A stretch of 64,000 nucleotides of DNA. Source: Pseudoclavibacter sp. CFCC 11306 (GTDB lineage Bacteria; Actinomycetota; Actinomycetes; Actinomycetales; Microbacteriaceae). Positions 8,314 to 16,760 of this stretch are shown here, piece by piece (within the stretch, counting starts at the first letter, position 1; each line of letters opens with the position of its first letter). A program made the position numbers and the translations under genes. Location: the NCBI RefSeq assembly GCF_008831235.1, contig NZ_WBKF01000001.1, forward strand, positions 802,529 to 866,528, written 5' to 3'. The notes under the pieces were generated by a model. The model had not been told where the DNA came from, did no database searches, and saw nothing but the letters and a program-made list of their open reading frames with translations.

Positions 8314-9186
8314 TCAACGACGGCTGAGCACAGGCACGCTCGGCAGGCTGCTGCGCTCGATGTCTTCTGCGCCGAGATGTCTGATCTGTCGCAGCCCGTG
8401 CAGAGACGGATAGATCATGTAGAGCACGGCCTGTGGAATGCGCTCAAGGCCGCGATTGAGGCTGTGCGCGCGGTAGGTGCGGCGAAAGCGCTGCACGTAG
8501 TCGCTGTAGTCGCGGAATTTGGAGTCCATTCGTCGCGCCGAGATCCCGCAGACCATGTTCGACTCGTAGCCCACGAACAGCCCGTTCTCGGCGAGATGAA
8601 TCGACAGGTCGATGTCTTCATGCAGCAGATCGCCCTCATCGGGGCACACCTCGTCGCGAATCAGGTTCCAGACATCGGCCCGCACCGCCATGTTGCTGCC
8701 GAAGACGAACCGGTATTCCCGGTTCAGTCGCATCAGCAGCTTGCGAAACCGATCGTCGGCGCGCAGGCCGAAACGACGGAAGGGCATGTCGTAGTACATG
8801 ACCGGGCCGGTGAGCGCGCTGATGTGCTGGTTGCGGAAGGCACGACGCACCTCGCGGCTCCATTCCGGAGCCAGCAGCGAGTCTGCGTCGATACGTCCGA
8901 GCACATCGCTGGTGGCGGCGTCGAACCCGGCGTCACGAGTCGGTATAAGCCCCTGGCGCTCGTTCTGAGCGATCAGACGGACGACCTGATTCGGGTGCTG
9001 TCGAGCCACGCGCCGCACCGTGTCTGCGGTGCCGTCGGTGCTGCGGTTGTCGACGACGATGATCTCGTCGAGCGGCACGGTCTGTGCGATCGCCGCCCGC
9101 AGGCACGCCTCGATGCGCTCTTCCTCGTTGTACGCCGGGATGATCAGCGAGACGCTAGGGAGCAAGCCGGTAACCTCTGCGGTCAC
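8314..9186 (-). CDS. Family 2 glycosyltransferase
   Basis: A 290-residue GT-A fold glycosyltransferase. It opens with SLIIPAYNEEERIEACL, has VVDNRSTDGTADTV in the nucleotide-sugar-binding half and IDADSLLAPEW as the DXD metal-binding motif. The later HEDIDLSIHLAENG segment holds the catalytic acidic residue typical of GT2 enzymes. No transmembrane helices are obvious. Donor and acceptor are not predictable from the sequence. I chose the GTG at 9186 since AAAGGA lies at proper distance upstream; the longer in-frame start at 9231 has no ribosome-binding site and adds a poorly conserved 15 residues. The CsoR-family gene follows after 24 nt, an unusual partner. Confidence 0.85.
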   Translation of the reverse strand: MTAEVTGLLPSVSLIIPAYNEEERIEACLRAAIAQTVPLDEIIVVDNRSTDGTADTVRRVARQHPNQVVRLIAQNERQGLIPTRDAGFDAATSDVLGRIDADSLLAPEWSREVRRAFRNQHISALTGPVMYYDMPFRRFGLRADDRFRKLLMRLNREYRFVFGSNMAVRADVWNLIRDEVCPDEGDLLHEDIDLSIHLAENGLFVGYESNMVCGISARRMDSKFRDYSDYVQRFRRTYRAHSLNRGLERIPQAVLYMIYPSLHGLRQIRHLGAEDIERSSLPSVPVLSRR

Positions 9187-9409
9187 TGCGGTTCCTTTCC
9201 AGTCTGTCGCCCTCCACCCTAGCCGCACCACCGCACCGTCGTCAGGATTCGACGTTGCAGATCGATAAAGTTCTCACCGCCGAACACCCAGATGACGGTG
9301 GTGTTGACCCGATCTCTCGTTCTACTGTGGCCTTCAGACGCGGCGATGGCACCCATTGCGAGCAGCATCCGCACCCAGAAGACCAGTTCTCACGAGGAGG
9401 CCTGACTCC

Positions 9410-10147
9410 ATGTCAGCAGCGGCAACGGTGATCGATCCGACCAATCCGCACACCTACGACCACACACACGCGAATGTGAGCGGCGGCTGGCTGCGTGCCT
9501 CGGTCTTCGGTGCGATGGATGGCCTGGTCTCGAACATCGGACTGATCACCGGCATCGGCGCAGCCGGTGCCTCGAACCACGTGGTGCTGCTGACCGGCAT
9601 CTCGGGCCTGCTGGCCGGTGCGTTCTCGATGGCTCTCGGGGAGTTCACCTCGGTGCGCAGCCAGAACGAGCAGCTGGACAAAGAGATTGCCATCGAGGTG
9701 GCCGCACAGAAGCGCAACCCGGTCGGCGAGCAGGCCGAACTCGCACGTGAGTTCCAGCAGATGGGCATGAGCGAGCAGACCGCACACACCGCCGCCGCCG
9801 AGATTCACAGCACGTCGGTCTCGACCCGCACTGTGCACGTGCATCTCATGCAGGAGCTCGGCATCGACCCGGATGATCGCCCGTCACCCGTCGCCGCGGG
9901 CCTGCTCTCGTTCCTGTTCTTCTCGATGGGAGCGATCGTGCCGATTCTGCCCTACCTCTTCGGCATCGGCTCGCTCATGACCGGCCTGATCGCCGGCTGC
10001 ATCGGCCTGCTGCTCGCCGGCGGCATCGCCGCCAAGGTCTCAGGGCGCAACTGGTTCAAAGGGGCGGCACGCCAGCTGTTGCTCGGCCTCATCGCCGTGG
10101 CCGTGACCTACGCCGTCGGCATGCTCATCGGCGTCGACGCGCACTGA
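9410..10147 (+). CDS. VIT1/CCC1-family iron/manganese transporter
   Basis: A 245-residue membrane protein of the vacuolar iron transporter family. It starts with a cytosolic segment containing YDHTH, followed by the first helix with FGAMDGLVSNIGLITG, the second with GAFSMALGEFTSVRSQNE, a hydrophilic middle part rich in Glu and Gln, then three more C-terminal helices. Bacterial members are thought to export or sequester Fe2+ or Mn2+. The ATG at 9410 has a clear GAGGAGG site. A CsoR-family regulator is nearby on the opposite strand, which might hint at metal control, but they are not divergent neighbours. The coding end overlaps the convergent gene by 23 bp. A second member of the family is at 18324. 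Confidence 0.88.
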   Translation: MSAAATVIDPTNPHTYDHTHANVSGGWLRASVFGAMDGLVSNIGLITGIGAAGASNHVVLLTGISGLLAGAFSMALGEFTSVRSQNEQLDKEIAIEVAAQKRNPVGEQAELAREFQQMGMSEQTAHTAAAEIHSTSVSTRTVHVHLMQELGIDPDDRPSPVAAGLLSFLFFSMGAIVPILPYLFGIGSLMTGLIAGCIGLLLAGGIAAKVSGRNWFKGAARQLLLGLIAVAVTYAVGMLIGVDAH

Positions 10148-11090
10148 TCGACTCCCCCGGCCCGAATGCTGCAGGCGGGCTCGCCACAGCATCCGCCGAC
10201 GCCGCCTGCCGCGCCCGCGCGATCGCCTGCAGCATGCGCTCTCGCAGCACGTTGGCTCGTGACGCGAAGCTCTGCTGTCGCACGGCGAACTCCCGCCGCC
10301 CCTGCTGCGTCTCTATGCGCACCGGTTCGAGGCCGAAACGGCGCACGTCATAGGGCGATGCCTGCATATCGAGATCTCGCACCTCGCGAGCGAGTTCGAA
10401 TGTGTCGATCAGCAGCTCGCCGGGAATGATCGGGCCCAGCTTCATGGCCCATTTGTAGAGATCCATGTTCGCGTGCAGGCAGCCCGGCTGTTCGAGTTCC
10501 GTCTGCGTCTCGCGCGTCGGCTGCAGTGCGTTCAGCGGTCGGGCGACGGGTGTGAAGAAGCGGAAGGCGTCGAAGTGCGTGCACTCGATGCGGCTCGACT
10601 CGACCACGGCATCGGTACCGGCATGACCCAAGCGCAGCGGCAGCTTCGTGTGCCGCTCCTGCCCGTCGCGCATGCCATAGACCATCGCCCACTCGTGCAG
10701 GCAGGAGCAGCCCAGCTTGGCGCGGCGTGCAGCGGTGCGGCGCAGCAGACCTTCGACGAAGCCGACCGTGTCGGCGCGTTCGGTGAGAAAGGCACCCGCA
10801 TCGACCAGCACGTCGGCCTTGTCTGTCGCGTACCAGCGCCACTGGGCTCGCGGTTCGGCGGATGCTCCTTCGAGTCTGATGCCTGCGCCTGGGTGCCAGC
10901 GCCGCAGCAGCGCAGGCCGATACGAGTAGTAGGTGAAGAGGAAGTCTTCGACCTCGTTGGCCTCGCCGGTCTGTCGACGCTTGCGCCAGCCAGCGGTGAG
11001 CTGATCTGCGCGCTGCCGGTGTCGAGCCTCGCGCACCCGCCACTGCTGCACCGAGAGGCGCTCGAAAACTGCAGGCTGAGTCGTGGTCAC
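10125..11090 (-). CDS. Conserved actinobacterial protein, often labelled 3-methyladenine DNA glycosylase
   Basis: A 321-residue soluble protein without a recognisable Tag, AlkA or MPG fold signature. It contains strongly conserved blocks such as VEDFLFTYYSYRPALLRRWHPG, CLHEWAMVYGMRDG, CTHFDAFRFFT, QPGCLHANMDLYKWAMKL and LDMQASPYD (the first quoted block is about residues 50-71). I recall close relatives in many Actinobacteria carrying the label 3-methyladenine DNA glycosylase, but the sequence shows nothing that proves it; the His/Cys-rich motifs could bind a metal. I chose the GTG at 11090; longer frames would run into tRNA-Gln. The GGGGGA directly before that GTG is too close to be a good ribosome-binding site, so the start is uncertain. 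Confidence 0.7.
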   Translation of the reverse strand: MTTTQPAVFERLSVQQWRVREARHRQRADQLTAGWRKRRQTGEANEVEDFLFTYYSYRPALLRRWHPGAGIRLEGASAEPRAQWRWYATDKADVLVDAGAFLTERADTVGFVEGLLRRTAARRAKLGCSCLHEWAMVYGMRDGQERHTKLPLRLGHAGTDAVVESSRIECTHFDAFRFFTPVARPLNALQPTRETQTELEQPGCLHANMDLYKWAMKLGPIIPGELLIDTFELAREVRDLDMQASPYDVRRFGLEPVRIETQQGRREFAVRQQSFASRANVLRERMLQAIARARQAASADAVASPPAAFGPGESISARRRR

Positions 11091-11206
11091 TCCCCCATCG
11101 TAAGGCGCTGAGCAGCACCTCTTCGAGCTCAAGTTGTGTTCTGGATGAGAATGTCCTATCGTTGACTCTCGGTTCGCAAACGTGCACACGAATGCGCAAC
11201 TGCCCT

Positions 11207-11278
11207 TGGGGTATGGTGTAATTGGCAACACGACGGTTTCTGGTACCGTTATTCTTGGTTCGAGTCCAGGTACCCCAG
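11207..11278 (+). tRNA. tRNA-Gln (anticodon CUG)
   Basis: A 72-nt cloverleaf with acceptor TGGGGTA/TACCCCA (the U1-A72 pair typical of tRNA-Gln), discriminator G, anticodon loop TTCTGGT with CTG, and T arm GGTTCGAGTCC. CCA is not encoded. No repeat of its 3-prime end was noticed nearby, so there is no sign of an integration site. Confidence 0.95.
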
Positions 11279-11409
11279 CACTAGAAATAACAAGGCAGAA
11301 TCGGGTTTCATCCGTTCACGCCGACCGACTGTCAGCCTTTCTTGCAGCCTTTCCTTTCGCAGACGCTCAAATGCCGCACCCTATTCGGAACCTTCTCGGC
11401 AGACTTCCG

Positions 11410-12630
11410 CTATCGCTCCGCCAAGCCACTTCCCGCGCTGAAGCATCCATAGGCCTGCATCGAGCGCTTGAGCGCTGCCGAAGCACGCGTACTCATCTTC
11501 TCGCCAGCGAACAGGCTGACTTCAGCGGTCTTGGTCTTCCACACGCCACGGATGCGACCGTCGCTCAGCACCGTGGGCTGCCCCAGACCGTTCTTCGACA
11601 TGACCAGCGGCCCGAACTTCGGGTCGAGCACGGTCGAACGGTCCTTGTAGCCGAGCAGAAGCTCGTCGAAGGCAGGCAGCGCCAAGGTCACCGCCAGAGC
11701 ATCAGTGCCGGTGCGCCCCGTCGACCCGTCTTCGCCCAGCGCTCTCTGCAGCTGCTTCTCGGTCGCCCACAGCCCCTCGTCATTGGGGCCGACGCATTCC
11801 ACGAGCGGCTGACCCGCATCGTCTGACGCGGCGAGGTGCAACGCCCTGGCGCTCTCTCGCATGGTCAGAGCCGTCCACCAGCTGAGATCTGCTGCAGTCG
11901 CAGGGCCATGACCGGCAATGTAGCGTCGGGCGAGCTCGGCCAACGCCTCGTCTCCTTCGTGCACCCGCGGCGAGACGATCCACTCGTCGGCCAGCACCAG
12001 ATCGAGATCACGCCCGTTGTCGCTCATCGGCCCGAACACCACTTCGCCGAGCTGATTGAGCGCCCACACCAGGTGGTACGACCAGCCCGCTCGCATCTCG
12101 ACCCCGGCATCCTGCCAGACCTGTATCAGGGCATCTCGATGCAGCCGTCGCCCGCCCGACAGAGCCTGGCGCGTGATTTCACGCACCTGATCGACGACGG
12201 CGAGATCGAGGTGCAGACGCGCACGGCGCTTGGGCCAGTCTTTGAGCACGCGGTGGTTCGTGACCTGCTGCATCCAGCCGATGTCTGCCGCCGCCACGAG
12301 GTGCACGGTCGAGCGCATCGGCCAAGAGCGCACGATCAGCCCCTGGTCGAAAGCCGCCCGAATCGTCTGCGCTGCAGCCCCCGTTCGCAGAGCCAGGGCC
12401 CATTGAGCGGCGAAGAAGTTCTGCCCCTGCAACGCGAGCAGATGCTCAGCAGCCTCGAGAACGTCATCTGCGCTCGCGGCGCAAGCCGTGGATGTGCCTT
12501 GTGCAGCCGCTGTCTCTGCCGACGCAGACACGCTGCATGGCGAATGCATCGGATCATCAGCGGCCGCATCGAGCAGCTGCGCAGAGATCCGGGCTGCTGC
12601 GATCTGCGACGTGCTGAGTGCGATGGCCAT
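11410..12630 (-). CDS. HTH_42 winged-helix protein, AlkZ/YcaQ-like DNA glycosylase candidate
   Basis: A 406-residue member of the winged-helix HTH_42 family, whose characterised members AlkZ and YcaQ excise alkylated or cross-linked bases. The N-terminal half holds LLALQGQNFFAAQWAL (about residues 67-82), in which QGQ matches the catalytic QxQ motif of AlkZ-type enzymes. SWPMRSTVHLV follows at about 102-112 and FDELLLGYKDR is near residue 315, both typical of the family. The N-terminus carries an unusual Ala/Ser-rich insert of about 30 residues. Start at 12630 is supported by a TAGAGT element ending 6 nt upstream, implying a leaderless message. It sits next to another protein annotated in relatives as DNA repair, but they are separate units either side of tRNA-Gln. 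Confidence 0.78.
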   Translation of the reverse strand: MAIALSTSQIAAARISAQLLDAAADDPMHSPCSVSASAETAAAQGTSTACAASADDVLEAAEHLLALQGQNFFAAQWALALRTGAAAQTIRAAFDQGLIVRSWPMRSTVHLVAAADIGWMQQVTNHRVLKDWPKRRARLHLDLAVVDQVREITRQALSGGRRLHRDALIQVWQDAGVEMRAGWSYHLVWALNQLGEVVFGPMSDNGRDLDLVLADEWIVSPRVHEGDEALAELARRYIAGHGPATAADLSWWTALTMRESARALHLAASDDAGQPLVECVGPNDEGLWATEKQLQRALGEDGSTGRTGTDALAVTLALPAFDELLLGYKDRSTVLDPKFGPLVMSKNGLGQPTVLSDGRIRGVWKTKTAEVSLFAGEKMSTRASAALKRSMQAYGCFSAGSGLAER

Positions 12631-12680
12631 GGCATCACTCTATTCGCCGCGCAGATCTGCCGCTGCGAGGGCCGATACGG

Positions 12681-13706
12681 CTACGGCAGCCAGGGATCGA
12701 GACCGAGCATGATGCACAGCGCCATGATCGACACGAGTGAGAACCCGAACATGCGGTGCGACCATGCGATCTTGTCTGAGCTCGTGAAGCCGAGCGCGCC
12801 GATCGCGATCCACACGACGCCGAGCAGCCCCAACACGCTGGTGGTGGTCAGGCTGGCGAACCCGAGCACGCCGAGCAGCACCACGCTGGCAACGTACAGC
12901 ACTGTGTAGACGAAGATGTGCACGATGGTCGTCGGCACGCCCTTCACCACGGTGATCACAGGAACGCCTGCGGCCGCGTACTCCTCGCGCCGATAGATCG
13001 CAATCGAGTAGAACTCGGGCATCTGCCAGAAGAACAGCGCGAGAAAGACCAGTACGGCCCCAACATCCACACGCCCTGTGGCCCCCACATAGCCCGCGAG
13101 AATGGGCACCGCGCCCGAGACCGACCCGACCAGAGTGCCGTGATACGACATGCGCTTCGAGGTCGCTCCATAGAGCCAGACGTAGCAGACGAAGCCGAAC
13201 ACTCCGAGGCCGAGCACCAGCGGCGTCGACCAGAGGCCCAGCACCGCAGCGCCGAGCATCCCCAGCACGATCGAGAAGATCGTCGCTCGTCTGGCCCGCA
13301 CTCCCCCGGTGACGGTCGCCCGCTTCTTGGTGCGTTCCATGCGCTGATCGATGTCGCGATCAAGCACGTTGTTGAGCACGGTCGCCGAGCCGACGATCAG
13401 CGTCGTGCCGACCGTGACGATCACGAGTGAGAAGAGATCGACGCCGTTCTGACTGCCGAAGAGAAAGCCTGCGACGGCGCTCAGCACGTTCGCATAGAGC
13501 ACCCCTGGCTTGGTCAGCGAGTAATAGCGCGCGATCACATCGCGCAGCGACTCCCCGGCATGCCGAGAGGCGATCGCGGCATCGGTGCCGGGCCGAGCCG
13601 CAGGTGTCGGCGAAGGCTGCGCAGCGGCGGCCTGTTCCGAGGTGCTCCGGTGACCTCCCGACGACGTCTGGGCGTCGTCGGCCGCACGCTCGGATGACAC
13701 ACTCAT
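12681..13706 (-). CDS. ctaB: Protoheme IX farnesyltransferase (heme O synthase)
   Basis: A 341-residue polytopic membrane prenyltransferase that joins farnesyl diphosphate to heme B, giving heme O for terminal oxidases. The Asp-rich substrate motif is NNVLDRDIDQRMERTKKRA (about 127-145), and YYSLTKPGVLYANV marks the first helix. A loop with YGATSKRMSYHGTLVGS follows in the middle. The N-terminal 60 residues are a disordered Ala/Pro/Ser-rich extension. Start at 13706 has GAGG about 9 nt upstream. That ribosome-binding site lies inside the last codons of a 16-codon leaderless upstream ORF that stops 4 nt before the ATG, so translation may be coupled. ctaA and oxidase subunit genes are not in the window. 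Confidence 0.92.
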   Translation of the reverse strand: MSVSSERAADDAQTSSGGHRSTSEQAAAAQPSPTPAARPGTDAAIASRHAGESLRDVIARYYSLTKPGVLYANVLSAVAGFLFGSQNGVDLFSLVIVTVGTTLIVGSATVLNNVLDRDIDQRMERTKKRATVTGGVRARRATIFSIVLGMLGAAVLGLWSTPLVLGLGVFGFVCYVWLYGATSKRMSYHGTLVGSVSGAVPILAGYVGATGRVDVGAVLVFLALFFWQMPEFYSIAIYRREEYAAAGVPVITVVKGVPTTIVHIFVYTVLYVASVVLLGVLGFASLTTTSVLGLLGVVWIAIGALGFTSSDKIAWSHRMFGFSLVSIMALCIMLGLDPWLP

Positions 13707-13710
13707 GCCC

Positions 13711-13761
13711 TTATACCTCGTTCGCTCTCACCCTCGACAACGAGAAGTCGAAGGCAGACAT
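13711..13761 (-). CDS. Possible leaderless 16-codon upstream ORF of ctaB
   Basis: A short frame, MSAFDFSLSRVRANEV, ends with TAA 4 nt before the ctaB ATG. A TACAAC hexamer at 13768-13773 ends 6 nt before its ATG, matching the leaderless promoter pattern seen at many genes here. Its last codons include the GAGG used by ctaB. It may serve translation coupling rather than make a functional peptide. No run of one amino acid suggests attenuation. Confidence 0.45.
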   Translation of the reverse strand: MSAFDFSLSRVRANEV

Positions 13762-13837
13762 TCCAAAGTTGTAGGCTAACACGCTCGTGCCGTCTCTCTG
13801 ATCACTCACCCGATCGAGGCGACGCGGCGAGCACCCG

Positions 13838-14950
13838 CTACCGGGGTGACGGCGAAGCACTCTCAGGCGCAGACGCGGAACCGCCTGACGACTGCATCGG
13901 GTAGGACCTCCCCTCGACGGTGGCGTCAAGGGTGTAAACGCCTCCGTGCTTCGCGAACACCTGCTCGATGGCAGCGATCGTCTGCTGCCAGAATTCGTCG
14001 GCGTCAAGACCTCTCACCCCCGTCTGCCCGTCGCTGGAGTAGAACTCGAAGCGGCACTCCGTCGCCGGCTCTGTTGTCTGCCCGGTCGCCGGCTTCGACG
14101 CCTGCCCTGACGTCAGCGTGCACGACGGGCGCCGAACGATGCCCGCTGGCAGCCCCTCGAGCACGGCGTCAAGGTCGCCGAAGAGCTGCACGTAGCCGTC
14201 ATTCCACAGACCGGGCTCGTCTGCTCTGATGTCTGCGATCAGGCCCTCTTGCTGATACGTCTCGTAGCCCGGACGCATCACGGTGATGGCGGCATCGCGC
14301 ACGTCGACGTGCTGCAGCTGCAATGCGCTGAAGGTCGATGTCAGCTGCGGAACAGCCTGACCGAGCGTGTCGGCGCGCAGCGTCTGACTGAAATCTGCAA
14401 TGGGCCGATCGCTGCGATATCGCGATGAGTGCAGACGCGACAGATCGACTCTGGCCTCTGGCCGCCCGCTCATCGTCTGCACGAGCTCACGCATGCCGGC
14501 CTCGTCGACCTCGATCGGCAGCGAGAACCTCATGGTCGAATCGACGTCACCGAGTTCGACCGAGAGACTGCCGTACATGACGTCGTGCAGCGACGAGTCA
14601 TCGATCGCCTGCTGCACTTGGGCGACTGCCTGCTGCGTCTGCTCAGGTGTCGCCGTCGCGTCGAAGGCAAGGTCGACCTGAAGACTGCTGCCGGAGTCGA
14701 TGCCCGAGTTGAACCTCACATCGCTCTTCTCTCTGTTGACGCCCGGCAGCCCGGTGATCAGCTGGTCGATGCTTCGGGCGTCGTTGACTCGTTGCTGCCC
14801 GACGCACCCGCTGAGGGCGAGCACCGTGCACAGCAGTGCGCCCAGCGCGGCGGTGCGCCGGCTGCGACGCCGCAACGTCATCGTGCGTGCGTCGGGTGCC
14901 TCGCTGTGGTCGCGCTCTGCTGTCGGCGGATGCTCTGGTCGCGTCGGCAT
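13838..14950 (-). CDS. Putative secreted lipoprotein of unknown function
   Basis: A 370-residue protein with a lipoprotein signal: RRRSRR (27-32), a hydrophobic stretch, and the lipobox LALSGC with the acylated cysteine at C49. An extra 23 residues precede the usual signal peptide start; AGGAG at 6-7 nt before the ATG at 14950 supports the long form, whereas the internal ATG at 14881 lacks a site. The mature part has Gln-rich helical segments (TPEQTQQAVAQVQQAIDD) and a C-terminal Ser/Pro/Ala-rich tail. I do not recognise a known domain. It starts 28 nt after the reductase gene and so is probably the third gene of a folP-like operon. Confidence 0.75.
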   Translation of the reverse strand: MPTRPEHPPTAERDHSEAPDARTMTLRRRSRRTAALGALLCTVLALSGCVGQQRVNDARSIDQLITGLPGVNREKSDVRFNSGIDSGSSLQVDLAFDATATPEQTQQAVAQVQQAIDDSSLHDVMYGSLSVELGDVDSTMRFSLPIEVDEAGMRELVQTMSGRPEARVDLSRLHSSRYRSDRPIADFSQTLRADTLGQAVPQLTSTFSALQLQHVDVRDAAITVMRPGYETYQQEGLIADIRADEPGLWNDGYVQLFGDLDAVLEGLPAGIVRRPSCTLTSGQASKPATGQTTEPATECRFEFYSSDGQTGVRGLDADEFWQQTIAAIEQVFAKHGGVYTLDATVEGRSYPMQSSGGSASAPESASPSPR

Positions 14951-14978
14951 GATGGGCTCCTATCGATCGATTGCGAGG

Positions 14979-15734
14979 TCAGTCTCGGGCCCGGCGATAT
15001 CTGAGCAGCAGCAGATCGTCTGAACGCAGTGCATCGCAGAGACGAAAGCGCCGGGAGAACTCTGCGACGCCGTGCGTCAGACGCGGGCCGTCGCCGCCGA
15101 CGACGAGGGCGTCGAGCGACAGACACAGTTCGGTGACCGCATCGGCGTCGAAAAGCGCCGATGCCAGATGAGGGCCACCCTCGCACAGCACGTCGCAGAG
15201 CCCTCGTGTGTGCAGCGCGGCGACGAGCCGCGTCATGTCGACCTCTGTCTCGCCCACGACGACGACCTCGGCCACCTCGGCGAGCGCAGCGCGACGATCG
15301 GCGTCGGCACTCGCCAGCGTGAAGACGATCGGTCGTGTCGGCGCGTTCACGAAGACGTCACTGCCCGGGTCGAGATCGGCCCGGCCCGAGACCAGTGCGA
15401 AGGCAGGATGCCGAGACAGGCCGTGTGCCTCGCGCCACGCGGCCGAGGCGTCGTCGACGCGCATCCCCCCGTAGCCTTCGTCACGTGCGGTGCCGGCACC
15501 GAGCAGAACCACGTGCGCCCGGCGACGCAGCAGGTCGAAGACCCTGTGGTCGGCCTCGCCGCCCAGCGGCCCTGAGACGCCCCCGACCGTGACCGCGCCG
15601 TCGAGGCTGCTCACGAAGTTCAGTCGGATGCGCACGCCGTCACCGGCTGGCCAGGCGTAGCGCCGCAGCAGGTCGTCGTCGCTCAGCGATGTCGCCGCAT
15701 CGCTCGTCGTGATGAGTTCGGTGATCTCGCTCAT
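14979..15734 (-). CDS. RibD C-terminal-domain (pyrimidine reductase-like) protein
   Basis: A 251-residue protein of the dihydrofolate reductase/RibD-C fold. NFVSSLDGAVTVGG at about 39-52 and LLGAGTARDEGYGGMR at about 77-92 are the cofactor and substrate loops, and LCEGGPHLASALF at about 183-195 is the glycine-rich family motif. In riboflavin synthesis such domains reduce the ribosyl-amino pyrimidine; stand-alone versions are widespread in Actinobacteria and have no fixed role. The neighbour is a dihydropteroate-synthase-like gene 32 nt upstream, so both enzymes may act on pterin or flavin precursors, which is inference. A TAGGGT element ends 6 nt before the ATG, so it may also have its own leaderless start. 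Confidence 0.82.
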   Translation of the reverse strand: MSEITELITTSDAATSLSDDDLLRRYAWPAGDGVRIRLNFVSSLDGAVTVGGVSGPLGGEADHRVFDLLRRRAHVVLLGAGTARDEGYGGMRVDDASAAWREAHGLSRHPAFALVSGRADLDPGSDVFVNAPTRPIVFTLASADADRRAALAEVAEVVVVGETEVDMTRLVAALHTRGLCDVLCEGGPHLASALFDADAVTELCLSLDALVVGGDGPRLTHGVAEFSRRFRLCDALRSDDLLLLRYRRARD

Positions 15735-15766
15735 GCTTCGACCCTACCGGCAGCAGGTGACAGAGC

Positions 15767-16678
15767 TCAGATGTTGTGCCGCTCGTAGGCCGGTTCGCGC
15801 CACCCGAGCACGGCTTCGACGAGCCGCATCGCATCGACCGACTCCCGCGCGGCGTGCATGCGCACGATGCGGGCTCCCTGCATCGCGCAGATCGTCGCCG
15901 CGGCGAGCGACCCGGCCAGCCGGTCGGGCTTGTCCCGATCGAGTGTCTCGCCGATGAAGTCTTTGTTCGACACCGCCGCGAGCGCGGGCAGACCGATCTC
16001 GGCGATCTCTGCGAAGCGACGGGTGAGCTCGAGCGTCTGCCGGGTGCTCTTGTTGAGGTCGTGCCCGGGATCGATCACGATGCGCTCGATCGGCACGCCG
16101 AGTTCGACCGCCCGGTCGACGCGACGGCGCAGAAAAGTCGTCACCTCGGCCACGACGTCGTCGTAGTGCGGATGCGGAAACGGCGTGCGAGGCTGGGCCA
16201 GACTGTGCGTGATCACGAGCGTCGCATCGCTGTCGGCGACCACTCGTGCGACGTCGGGATCGTGCAGCCCGGTGGTGTCGTTGACCACCGCCGCACCGGC
16301 CTCGATGCACGCTTCGGCCACTTCGTGCCGAAAGGTGTCGACCGAGATCACCACGTCGCTGCTCTGCGCCACCGCCTGAACCACGGGCAGCACCCGTGCA
16401 ACCTCGTCGTCTGCCGGCAGCTCTGGCCCGGGGGCGAACTTGACCCCGCCGATGTCGACCCAGTCGGCACCGGCCCGCGCCGCATCCATCGCCGCCTCGA
16501 CGGCCGCATCGAGTGCGAAGGTGCGCCCCTCGTCGAAGAACGAGTCGGGTGTGCGGTTGACGATCGCCATCACCGCGATCTGGCGAGAGAAATCGAAGCT
16601 GCGCCGACCGATGGTGCGACGAGAGTGCTGCAGCGGGGGCAGATAGAGGTGACCCGAAGTCGGTTCGCTGATGCGCAT
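15767..16678 (-). CDS. Dihydropteroate synthase homologue, FolP2-like
   Basis: A 303-residue TIM-barrel protein of the pterin-binding family. The first motif MAIVNRTPDSFFDEG is complete, and DPGHDLNKSTRQTLELTRRF matches the pterin/pABA end of the barrel. The diphosphate loop reads DIGGVKFAPG instead of the DxGGESTRPG of classical FolP, so residues that contact sulfonamides and pABA differ. This is the pattern of mycobacterial FolP2, which I recall as lacking dihydropteroate synthase activity. Start at 16678 is supported by GACAAT ending 6 nt upstream, giving a leaderless message; longer frames would run across the Trp leader on the other strand. It heads a probable operon with the RibD-C protein and lipoprotein. 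Confidence 0.8.
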   Translation of the reverse strand: MRISEPTSGHLYLPPLQHSRRTIGRRSFDFSRQIAVMAIVNRTPDSFFDEGRTFALDAAVEAAMDAARAGADWVDIGGVKFAPGPELPADDEVARVLPVVQAVAQSSDVVISVDTFRHEVAEACIEAGAAVVNDTTGLHDPDVARVVADSDATLVITHSLAQPRTPFPHPHYDDVVAEVTTFLRRRVDRAVELGVPIERIVIDPGHDLNKSTRQTLELTRRFAEIAEIGLPALAAVSNKDFIGETLDRDKPDRLAGSLAAATICAMQGARIVRMHAARESVDAMRLVEAVLGWREPAYERHNI

Positions 16679-16747
16679 GCGCCCATTGTCTCGCAGACGT
16701 CTGCCCGACGACAGCGCACCGGAGGCTGCGGCGCGTTCGGCCGGGTG

Positions 16748-16753
16748 TATAGT
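16748..16753 (+). promoter_or_regulatory. -10 element of the Trp-leader promoter
   Basis: TATAGT ends 7 nt before the ATG at 16761, so transcription would start at or next to that ATG. No convincing -35 hexamer is seen at 16725-16730. Confidence 0.6.
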
Positions 16754-16760
16754 CATGGCC

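Noticed and set aside
11207-11280. Integration (att) site at tRNA-Gln
   Set aside because: No second copy of the tRNA 3-prime end and no integrase gene were noticed in the window.
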